Shown here: positions 32,186 through 41,400 of the stretch, piece by piece
Layout: each line of letters opens with the position of its first letter
How positions within the stretch are numbered: the stretch's first letter is position 1
Assembly: GCA_016721725.1 (NCBI GenBank)
Contig: JADKHN010000001.1
Coordinates: 868,001-932,000 of the forward strand
Length of the DNA: 64,000 nucleotides
Source: Chitinophagaceae bacterium
GTDB lineage: Bacteria > Bacteroidota > Bacteroidia > Chitinophagales > Chitinophagaceae
Direction: 5' to 3'
The notes under the pieces: generated by a model
What the model was told of the DNA's origin: nothing
The model's database searches: none
The model's input: the letters and a program-made list of their open reading frames with translations, nothing else
Translations under genes and position numbers: made by a program

Positions 32186-35089
32186 GTGCGGAAACTATTG
32201 CTCCATACTTTACTCATCGTTTGCCTGACTGGCCATGCGGTTACGGCCGTTTCGCAAACCACCCAAACCCTTTCCTACACTACGAAGGACGGGCTGCCTT
32301 CCAATTCGGTCTACCGTACCGTGCTCGACCAAAACGGCTACCTGTGGATCGCCACCGAGAACGGACTGGCGAAATTCGACGGCCGAACCTTCAAGATCTA
32401 TACCACGGCACAGGGGTTGCCCGACAACGAGATCACGGATCTTTTCATCGACAGCAACCATACCGTTTGGGTGATCCCGTTCCGAAAGACCATCTCTTAT
32501 TACAACCCAGTGAAAGACCGTTTCGAAAACGATGAGACCAACGCCGAACTGAAGAAGATCGAACAGGGCAATGCCTGCCGGGGCAGCGTGCTGCAATATG
32601 GCGGCGTCGCTTTCTCCAATAACGAACGCAATTTTTTCATCTATAAGAACGGGAGATCAACCGCTTATAAGGGATTGCTCAATGCCTGGCGTACCGACCG
32701 TACCGACCGGATCATAGAATATAAACCGGATCATTATATCCTGATCTGCTCCGATTCATTGCGCTATTTTTCAGATGGCCGCATCACCCGTACGGTACCG
32801 TTCGGCAAACCCGGTTTTTACAGCGAATACTTTCAGCATACCCTCTTCACCATCGCCGGTAACCAGATGAGCAAGTACCGGGTATCGGAAAAAGGAGAAG
32901 TGACCTTATTGTTCAACAAAGACTTCCCCTTTCCCATTCGGATCTTCTGCAAGGCAGGCAAAGACCTGGCCGTGACTTCTTTCAACGGGACCACTTACCC
33001 GGTTGATACGGCGACGCTTGAACTCAAGGATCCCCTTTTATATAAGATACCGGTCAGAAGTGTGTTGGAAGACAAGAACGGCAGCATCTGGATCTCCACC
33101 ATCGACCGCGGACTGATCAAGATCCAGCAAAAACGGATCTCCTCTTTTACGGCAAGTCCGGAAATGATACAGGTCTTCAACACCTTGCTCCTCCATGGGA
33201 AAAAGATCGTTGCCGGCAATATTTACGGAGAGACCCTGGCCTACGACCGTGTTTATGATGTGAAGCGGGCCTCGCTTTTCCCGGAAAAGAATGTCGACGG
33301 AACCGTTCGCAGCCTGGTGGAGATGAAGAACGGGATCTATGTGGCCTGTCAGACCGGTTCTTATATGCTGGATAAATCGACCCTGCAGATCATGCGCCGT
33401 TTCGAAGGGTCGCTTAACCGGTCCACCAAGGCCGCGGCTGCCCTCAATGATTCGGTCATCTTGCTGGGTGACCATAGCCGGGCTTATCAATATAATACGG
33501 TCAGTGGCCGCTACACCGACAGTGCGGTAAAAAGGATCACCGCTTTTGGTGTAAGCAGGGATAAGCAGATCTATATCGGTTCCAATGAGGGGCTATTCCG
33601 ATGGGACAAAAATTCACTGTATTATTTCGGTGACCAGTATAAAGTATTCACTTACCGGGTCAGCGCCATCGAAGGAACTGCCGACAACCTGGTTTGGATC
33701 GGACTGGGGTCCGACTCACTGCTGGTGATCAGGGATAATAAGCTGATCCAATCCATCCCCCTGGGCAATATCATCCCGGGTAATGTGTGCAAGTCGCTTT
33801 TCAGCAACCGGCCCGGAGAGATCTGGCTGGGCACCAATAAAGGATTGAACAAGATCCAATACAAACTGAATGGAGACGAGTTGTCCTATAGTAACACCTA
33901 TTTCAGTACAGCAGACGGGCTCATTGGTCAGCAGGTCAACGACATGGCCATTTATAACGACACCCTCTATGTGGCCACCGATGGCGGGATCAATTATCTC
34001 CCGGTCAATCTGCACCTGCCCGTGACCGATATCACCACCTTCATCACCAAGGTGGCCATCAACGGGAAGGACACCCTGGTCATGGACGACTATTCGCTGC
34101 CCTACGATAAGAACGACATCAGCATTGAATTTTCGGGGGTGGACCTCACGGGTTATTTTCCATTCTTTGAATACCGCATCAATGGCGGCAACTGGTTGCG
34201 GACGGATAAGAACAGCATTGAACTCCGGCTTCCCCCGGGCAAGACCAACCTGCAGATCAGGGCCCTGAAACGCGACGGCACGCCCTCATCGCAGGTCACC
34301 GGCATCAATATCTATATCCGGACCCCGTTCTGGAAGAACAGTATTTTCTGGACCTCGGTGGGGATTCTTCTTTTTGTGATCAGTGTCTTGGTACTGCAGA
34401 ACAGGAACCGGCAGAAACAGAAAAAGGCCCTGGAAAAGATACTCACGGAAAAGAAACTCGGGGAGCTGGAGATGCAGGCCCTGAAGGCCCAGATCAATCC
34501 ACATTTTGTTTTCAATTGCCTGAATTCGATCAAGGGATTCATCTATGACAAGGATTATGCACAGGCCGACAAGTACCTCGATAAATTCGCCGACCTGATG
34601 AGAAGCACCATTGATAATTCCGACGCTTCCATCATTTCACTGAAAGACGAAATAGCGTATCTTGACAATTACCTGCAGCTGGAAAAACTGCGGTTCGATG
34701 AAAAATTCCGGTATGTGATCCAGCCGGATGCGGACCTCGATCAGAACAAGATCTATGTACCGGCGATGTTGCTGCAACCCTATGTGGAGAACGCCATTCG
34801 TCACGGGATGCGGTTCCTGGAGAACCGGGAAGGGCTGATCCGGATCAGCGCCAGGATGGAGAACGATTTACTGGTCTGTGAAATTGACGATAATGGCATC
34901 GGCCGTGAAAAAGCGACGGAGCTGAAGAGCAGGATGCACATCGAATACCAGGGAAAGGGCATGAGCATTTCAAAAAGACGGGCGGCACTTTACCATATTC
35001 AACAGGAAGTGATCGATAAGAAAGACGACGCGGGCAACGCCACAGGTACGACCATCATTATAAAGATCCCACTCGACCTTAAGCCATGA
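32186..35089 (+). CDS. LytS-type sensor histidine kinase with two-component propeller input
   Basis: 967 residues, GTG start at 32186 in front of a signal peptide (RKLLLHTLLIVCLTGHAVTA). The periplasmic part is a beta-propeller of Reg_prop repeats (GLPSNSVYRTVLDQNGYLW, GLPDNEITDLFIDSN, VLEDKNGSIWISTIDRGL) closed by a Y_Y_Y domain (YRINGGNWLRTDKNSIELRL). One transmembrane helix (SIFWTSVGILLFVISVLVL, near residue 725) leads into a coiled helix and a His_kinase/HATPase pair: phospho-acceptor His in ALKAQINPHFVFNCLNSI, N box LQPYVENAIRHGM, G box DDNGIGREKA. It pairs with the LytTR regulator that overlaps it by four bases. A sensed signal cannot be deduced; a role in switching the following surface operon is likely from position. 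Confidence 0.92.
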   Translation: MRKLLLHTLLIVCLTGHAVTAVSQTTQTLSYTTKDGLPSNSVYRTVLDQNGYLWIATENGLAKFDGRTFKIYTTAQGLPDNEITDLFIDSNHTVWVIPFRKTISYYNPVKDRFENDETNAELKKIEQGNACRGSVLQYGGVAFSNNERNFFIYKNGRSTAYKGLLNAWRTDRTDRIIEYKPDHYILICSDSLRYFSDGRITRTVPFGKPGFYSEYFQHTLFTIAGNQMSKYRVSEKGEVTLLFNKDFPFPIRIFCKAGKDLAVTSFNGTTYPVDTATLELKDPLLYKIPVRSVLEDKNGSIWISTIDRGLIKIQQKRISSFTASPEMIQVFNTLLLHGKKIVAGNIYGETLAYDRVYDVKRASLFPEKNVDGTVRSLVEMKNGIYVACQTGSYMLDKSTLQIMRRFEGSLNRSTKAAAALNDSVILLGDHSRAYQYNTVSGRYTDSAVKRITAFGVSRDKQIYIGSNEGLFRWDKNSLYYFGDQYKVFTYRVSAIEGTADNLVWIGLGSDSLLVIRDNKLIQSIPLGNIIPGNVCKSLFSNRPGEIWLGTNKGLNKIQYKLNGDELSYSNTYFSTADGLIGQQVNDMAIYNDTLYVATDGGINYLPVNLHLPVTDITTFITKVAINGKDTLVMDDYSLPYDKNDISIEFSGVDLTGYFPFFEYRINGGNWLRTDKNSIELRLPPGKTNLQIRALKRDGTPSSQVTGINIYIRTPFWKNSIFWTSVGILLFVISVLVLQNRNRQKQKKALEKILTEKKLGELEMQALKAQINPHFVFNCLNSIKGFIYDKDYAQADKYLDKFADLMRSTIDNSDASIISLKDEIAYLDNYLQLEKLRFDEKFRYVIQPDADLDQNKIYVPAMLLQPYVENAIRHGMRFLENREGLIRISARMENDLLVCEIDDNGIGREKATELKSRMHIEYQGKGMSISKRRAALYHIQQEVIDKKDDAGNATGTTIIIKIPLDLKP

Positions 35090-35850
35090 TCAACTGTATC
35101 ATCATAGACGACGAGGCGCAGAACATCAAGCTGCTGCAGAACATGCTGGAGATGCATTGTCCCTCTGTAAAGATCCTGGCAACGGAGACTTCGGCGAAGA
35201 ACGGATTGCTGCTCATTGATGAACTGCAGCCCGAACTGGTCTTCCTGGACGTGGAAATGCCCCACCTCAACGGGTTCGACCTGCTGAAGAAACTGGAGCC
35301 GGTCAACTTTGAGACCATTTTCGTTACGGCTTACAGCCATTACGCCATTGAAGCCTTTGAACACCAGGCTACGGGATATGTCACCAAGCCCATCCAGTCC
35401 GACAAGCTGATCGCGGCCGTCCAGAGCGCCACAAAAAAGATCGAGGACAAGAACATCAACCGGAATCTTTTTTCCCTGCTGGAGCAGAACACTCAAAAGA
35501 CAACGCCCGAGAAGATCCCCTTGTCTACCAGCAGCGGCCTGCTCTTCGTCAAGCTTTCGGATATCCTGTATTGCGAAAGCAATGGCAATTACACCAGTTT
35601 CTACCTGGCCAACAGCGATAAGCCCGTGCTGGTCAGCCGGCAACTGGGTGAATATGAGAAGTTGCTGCCCGAGACCCACTTCACCCGGATCCACGATAAA
35701 TACATCATCAACCTGTCCTTCATCCGCGAATACATCAAGGGCAGCGGCGGCGAAGTGGTCCTGGAGAACGGGAAGGAACTTCCCGTGGCCGCCCGGCGCA
35801 AGGAGGATTTCCTGTCCCGGTTCGAGAAGTGGCTCCGACGGAAAACATAG
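35086..35850 (+). CDS. LytTR-family response regulator
   Basis: 254 residues. An N-terminal receiver domain has the acidic pair IIDDEAQN, phospho-acceptor Asp in LVFLDVEMPHLNGFDLL, Thr/Lys switch residues in FVTAYSHYAIEAF and TKPIQSDKL. The C-terminal LytTR DNA-binding domain (about 145-250) shows LFVKLSDILYCESNGNYTSF, LPETHFTRIHDKYIINL and the basic end. It should bind direct repeats upstream of its targets. The start ATG overlaps the sensor stop (ATGA 35086-35089). The next operon begins 203 bases downstream on the same strand. Confidence 0.94.
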   Translation: MINCIIIDDEAQNIKLLQNMLEMHCPSVKILATETSAKNGLLLIDELQPELVFLDVEMPHLNGFDLLKKLEPVNFETIFVTAYSHYAIEAFEHQATGYVTKPIQSDKLIAAVQSATKKIEDKNINRNLFSLLEQNTQKTTPEKIPLSTSSGLLFVKLSDILYCESNGNYTSFYLANSDKPVLVSRQLGEYEKLLPETHFTRIHDKYIINLSFIREYIKGSGGEVVLENGKELPVAARRKEDFLSRFEKWLRRKT

Positions 35851-36053
35851 TTCGGTCTATACTGTTTTGATCCCTCCTGGCGTCGGGATGACAAATACAA
35901 TAAGGTAATCGTATAATTCTCCCTGCGTTTTCATTTACGCTTATACAATCATATCCCACACCTATACATTTCGATAAAAATTTATATTTCTTATCTCCAT
36001 ATTTGTACCCGGTAAGAAAACGGCGTGCTGCCGGCTTATAAAAACGACTGTTT

Positions 36054-38459
36054 ATGAAAAAGATCAAACTGCTTTTACTCCTGCTTGCGCTGAACGGCGC
36101 AACGGCTTTCGGACAGATACAACATATCAAGATCGTGAGCTTTTCCGTGAAGAACCAGTTGCCGGCCAGCATCGATAACTGGAACAGTATTCCCGGCGCC
36201 CTGTTGCTGGTGGCACAAAAGAATCCCCAGGTAAGACTTGAAGGGGTCCGGCTCGTCCTCCAGATCAAGGCCAACGGCGCGATATATTGCGGAAACAACG
36301 TAGCTACGGGGCTTCCGGTGGATAATTTCACTACCAGGACCTTCCAGGCCGGAGAATTGACGGGCATCCTTTCGGGTTGCCATGACCTGAAAGAAGGCAA
36401 TTATATGCTCTGCGCCCAGTTCTTTAATATCGATAAAGTGGCTATCAGCGATGAGGTTTGCAAGCCTTTCTCCGTAGAAACCCCCAAGGAAGTTGATTAT
36501 TCTCCGCCAACCCTCATCACCCCGGATAATGAAAAGCTGTTTTCCCTGACCGACATGCAAAAGCCGGTCATGTTCCGCTGGACGCCGCTGGTTCCCAAAC
36601 CCCGGGAACCGGTGACCTATCGTTTAAGGGTATGGCAACTGATGCAGGGACAAAATGGAACCACTGCCATGCGGTCCAATCAGCCGATCGTGACCAAGGA
36701 TGTGGACAATATGACCCAGGCGGTTGTGACCAATCTGATCACAGGACCCTGCCGGCCGCCCTACCTCTGCGATTTCATCTGGAATGTGCAGGCCATCAAC
36801 AAGGAACGCAAACCGATCGGCCGGAACAATGGCACCAGTGAACCCTGGACCTTTAAAGTGAATGAGACCGAAACCAAGGCTTCGATCGCCAACACCTATC
36901 CCGAAAACCAAAAGCAGTTCACATACGAACAGGTAAAGGTTCCGGTAACATTCCGCTGGACACCCCTTATGCCCAAGCCAGCCGAACCGGTAAGATACCG
37001 CTTGAAGGTATGGCAACTCATGCAGGGACAAAATGGTTCTGCCGCCATGCGGTCCAATCAGCCGATCGTGACAAAAGAAGTGGATAACATGATGCAGGTG
37101 GAGGTAGCGACCATCCTGCGTAACGACTGTACCGGCGGCCCTTGCTGCCCGCCTTATCTCTGTGATTATATCTGGCTGGTGGAAGCCACGCTTCAGAATG
37201 CCGCGGGAACAGCGCCCCGGGTTGTGGCGACCAGCGAACCCACCCAGTTCTCGGTCAAGGCGAGCGAGGTTACCGGTACGATCAGGAATGTGGTTCCGGA
37301 AGACAAAAAGCAATTCACCCCCGACCAGATGAAGGCCCCGACCAGTTTCCGGTGGACACCCTTGACCCCCAAACCAGCCGAAGCAGTGATTTACCGATTG
37401 AAAGTATGGCAACTGATGGAGGGCCAGAATGGAACCCAGGCCATGCGCTCCAATCAACCCATCGTCACCAAAGACGTGGACAACCTAACGGAAACAACGG
37501 TAAGTGGTATTTATACGGGCCCCTGCCGACCTCCTTATCTATGTGATTTCATCTGGAACGTGGAGGCCCTCACCCGTAATGCCGCGGGTACCGCGCCCAA
37601 GGTCATCGCGTCCAGCGCGCCGACGATGTTCGCGGTAACACAATACATCATCCAGATCGATTCGATCAAAGTGCTTTGTACCAATAAGCCGGGTGTATAT
37701 TCCTTCTCCTATACCATTACGAATCCGAATGTGGGTCCGGCTACCCTGAATCTCTTCACGGTAACATCAAGTGTTCCCGCCGGAGCTTCCATATCCGCAT
37801 TTACCCCTCCGATCAATACCGTCATCCCGGCGGGTAACCAGCTGACCATCACCGGAACCATCAACGCCGCGGTGAATTTATCGAATATCTGCATCGGCGC
37901 GGAGATCAAGGATGTGGGCAACGCGTTCTGGAAAGCCTCGAAAGACACCTGTGTGAATGTGGGTCCCTGCAAGTGCGACGCCTGCGACAGTGTCAAGATC
38001 GATATCGTACCGAAAGAGATCAAATTCGACAATAACGGAAACATCAACCAGAACATCAGCCTGAACATTGGTCCCAAGCCGGTCAAATCCGTCAAGGCCG
38101 AACTGGTGTATTACGAATACAAACCCGAAAGCGACGATTGCATGTTGTGCAATAAGGACAGTAAGACCTTCGGCAATTTTGATAACGGAACCCTGGGCAA
38201 TACGAACGGAACGGGTAATGGTACGCATTCAATGGTCTGGAATTTCGCGCCTCCCCAGAACCTGACCGGCGGAACCAGTGCATCCCTGACCATCACTGTG
38301 CCACCAACGGTCAAATGCTGCGACGCCACCATCCGATGGTGTATCCGGTATGTGGTGACCTTTGATGATTGCACGGTGTGCAACAAACTGATCTGTTATG
38401 AAAAAAAGAAAGAAGGCTGTGCGAAAGGAAACCCTAACCCTATTAACGACCAAAAATAA
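36054..38459 (+). CDS. secreted protein with three tandem WTPL..VWQLMQGQNG repeats and a Cys-rich end
   Basis: 801 residues with a signal peptide (MKKIKLLLLLLALNGATAFG). Residues 20-150 form an N-terminal domain ending EGNYMLCAQFFN...SDEVCKPF. Three repeats of about 125 residues follow, near 160, 290 and 415: each has FRWTPLxPKP, YRLKVWQLMQGQNG, AMRSNQPIVTK and CRPPYLCDFIWNV-type elements, so they are recent duplications. A beta-rich domain (about 540-640) leads to a Cys-rich C-terminal domain with CDACDSVKIDIVP, CMLCNKDS and VKCCDATIRWCIRYVVTFDDC. The layout resembles TANFOR-type surface proteins of Bacteroidota. It is the first gene of a four-gene operon; 46067-47029 is a one-repeat paralogue. 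No type IX sorting end is recognised. Function unknown; surface assembly is inferred. Confidence 0.8.
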   Translation: MKKIKLLLLLLALNGATAFGQIQHIKIVSFSVKNQLPASIDNWNSIPGALLLVAQKNPQVRLEGVRLVLQIKANGAIYCGNNVATGLPVDNFTTRTFQAGELTGILSGCHDLKEGNYMLCAQFFNIDKVAISDEVCKPFSVETPKEVDYSPPTLITPDNEKLFSLTDMQKPVMFRWTPLVPKPREPVTYRLRVWQLMQGQNGTTAMRSNQPIVTKDVDNMTQAVVTNLITGPCRPPYLCDFIWNVQAINKERKPIGRNNGTSEPWTFKVNETETKASIANTYPENQKQFTYEQVKVPVTFRWTPLMPKPAEPVRYRLKVWQLMQGQNGSAAMRSNQPIVTKEVDNMMQVEVATILRNDCTGGPCCPPYLCDYIWLVEATLQNAAGTAPRVVATSEPTQFSVKASEVTGTIRNVVPEDKKQFTPDQMKAPTSFRWTPLTPKPAEAVIYRLKVWQLMEGQNGTQAMRSNQPIVTKDVDNLTETTVSGIYTGPCRPPYLCDFIWNVEALTRNAAGTAPKVIASSAPTMFAVTQYIIQIDSIKVLCTNKPGVYSFSYTITNPNVGPATLNLFTVTSSVPAGASISAFTPPINTVIPAGNQLTITGTINAAVNLSNICIGAEIKDVGNAFWKASKDTCVNVGPCKCDACDSVKIDIVPKEIKFDNNGNINQNISLNIGPKPVKSVKAELVYYEYKPESDDCMLCNKDSKTFGNFDNGTLGNTNGTGNGTHSMVWNFAPPQNLTGGTSASLTITVPPTVKCCDATIRWCIRYVVTFDDCTVCNKLICYEKKKEGCAKGNPNPINDQK

Positions 38460-38465
38460 CCGGCC

Positions 38466-41400
38466 ATGAAAAGAAATAAAATCACCATGAAGCATATAAT
38501 GGCCATCCTGTTCACAGGGATATTCATGCTGGCCTTTACCGCCGTACTGAATGCGCAAAACTGTAACCAGCCCGAGATCAAGGCGCAGGAACCGGATTGC
38601 TATAAATCCAAGGGCACCGATGGGCCGGCCAATCCGGGCGGACAGGGCAGATCTTGTACCTCAGCCAGCGCCTGTGTGAACCAGGCCACGGCCTATACGG
38701 CCGGAGGCGGACCCTGGGCCAGTTACCTGTGGACGATCACGTCTGGTCCGGCCACACCACCCATCAATCCGAACGCCACCTCGGCCAATATCAATATCAC
38801 CTGGCCTGTCGTGGGTACGTATATCCTTACCCTTACCGTTACCGATGGCGCCGGAAACACCTATACCCGGTGTATTGAAATTAGTGTAAAGCAGAAACCT
38901 GTCGCCGCCTTTACATTCGCGCCCAATAACGCCTGTGCGGGATCAGTGGTCAACTTTACCAACGGGACCGTCTTTTCGGGTACTCCCGCATACAACTGGA
39001 ATTTCGGTGATCCTTCATCAGGACCGAATAATATCTCCCAGATCGAACACCCCACGCATATCTTTAATAGTCCAGGTACTTATGTGGTCACCCTGATCGC
39101 TTACAGCACCATGCTGGTTCCCAACTCGAACACCAATGGCCAGCCCGGTGATTCACTGACCTTGGTCAGCTGCTGTGCCGATACGATATCGCATACCGTA
39201 ACCGTTGCCCCGGGCACTCTGAAGATCGAATGTATCAGCACGGTCTGCGCGGGTTCTACAAAAACCTATACGGCGGTGGGCTGCGCATCACCAATTTGGG
39301 GTACACCGGTTGGCGGAACCATCCAGAGCACCAGCGGAAACACCGTAACGATCCTATGGGGTAACGGTAACCCGCAGGGGCAGATATCGGTGAGCTGCGG
39401 AGGCTGCACTTCTTATGTGACCATTCCCATCGTTCCCACCACGCCGATCATCACCGGCAGCTTGTCGCCCTGTAATCCAGGCTCCAATTCCTATTCGGTT
39501 CCCTATTTACCCGGAACGGAATATACCTGGACCCTGACCAATGTGACGACCGCTTCCAACGCAAACAACCTGTTGAGTACGTATCCGGACAATAATACCG
39601 TATGGGTCAACTGGCCAAGTACAACCGATACCTACCAGCTCACCATCAACCTGAATAATAAACACCTTTGCTGTACATCAACAGCCAGCATCACCATCAA
39701 TCCCAGGGTGAAATTCGCGGTAAACGGACCCTCTACCATTTGTGCCGGCCAGAGCGGATCCTTCTCAACAAATCCCTCGGGTACATTCAACTGGGCCGCA
39801 AATCCCATCCTGGGCGTAAGTCCGCCAACGGCCACCAGTGCGGCTTCTTATACCGCCAGCTTCGCCAACACCGGTACTTATGTGATCACCGCAACCGATG
39901 TTTCCGGTTCATTCTGCAACAATACGGCGACCACCACCACAACGGTGATTCCCGTTCCGGTACCGGGTACGATCCAGGGCCCGCTGGTAGGTTGTGTGGG
40001 TGGACAATATGCTTACAATATGAGCACCGCGGCTCCATCGGGTTATTATTATGAGTGGACGATCACCAACGGAACCTTCCAGCCCGGCTCGCTCACTACG
40101 ACAACTGGAGATAATGTGAATGTACAGTGGACCAGTTTGTCGGGCACGATCACGGTCAATCTGAGACAAAGCGCTTCCCCGTTCTGTAATATACCCGCCG
40201 GCAACATCACCGTTACGGCAGCTACACCGGGAGCCATCACCGGTACACCGAATGTTTGTGTGGATGGCACAGGGACCTATTCATTGAGCGGCGGCAACCT
40301 TCCCTCTGGAACCACGGTTACCTGGAGCATCAGTCCGGCCAGTTTGGGTACGATCATCTCCGGCCAGGGAACGACCGGGCCGATCACGATCGTATGGCAT
40401 GGCCAGGGTGGTCCAGGCCCATGGGGACCCGCCACGGTCAGCGCTACCACGGGTTGTGGAAATCCCACACCATTCGGTGGCATCATGGTCTCTCCCAAAT
40501 TCACGTTCAGCATCATTAAGACAGGTCTTGATATCTGTCAACCGGCAGGTGTAACCCTGACGGCTACCGGCGCACCGGGCGGCACCACATTCAATTGGGT
40601 ACCCGGCGGGCCGGGTCAAACCATCACCGTTAGCACACCGGGCAGCTATACCTGTACCGGAACGAAAGGCGGATGCAGTTTTTCACAAACTTATACGGTG
40701 CCCGATCCCTTTGCCATCATACCGGGTACCTGTGGAGTTGGCTTCTGCAACGGACTGGCCACCAATGAACAACTGAGTGTCCAGGTGATCAAGCCCGGCA
40801 GCGGTACCTTCACCTATGAATGGCGCAGCGGTACCTGCGCTTCACCGGGAGGGATCTTACAAACGACTACCAGCGCCTCCTTATCCAATAGTTTTACGGC
40901 ACCGGCCGACGGCAATTATTGCGTGATCGTCAAATACGGCAACTGTACGAGATGTTTGGATTTCGTAGTTAAAAAAGTCTGTTGCCCGAATGTGAATAAT
41001 CCGGTGATCACCAATACCACACAAGTAACTTGTGATACCTATACGTTTACCGGTACAACACCTAATCCTACCGGCGCCACCATCACCTGGAATTTCGGGG
41101 ATGGCATTACGGCACCGGGCGCCTCAGGTGTGCCCATCACACATACCTATAGCAATGCCGGCGTATACTGCGTCACTTTTTGCGTAGGCCCGCCAAGTCC
41201 GAACCCGACGAACTGTACCGGCAACTGTGCTGTGACACAGGCCGTTGTACCCATCGCAGCGAACTTCAGTTACAAACTGGGATGCAATGGATGCCTGGAC
41301 GTAACCAACTTATCTGCCATATACGGTAACCCCGCCTTTGTCACTTATTTGTGGAATTTCGGCGACGCCACCACTTCCACTTTACAGAATCCGCCTCAGC

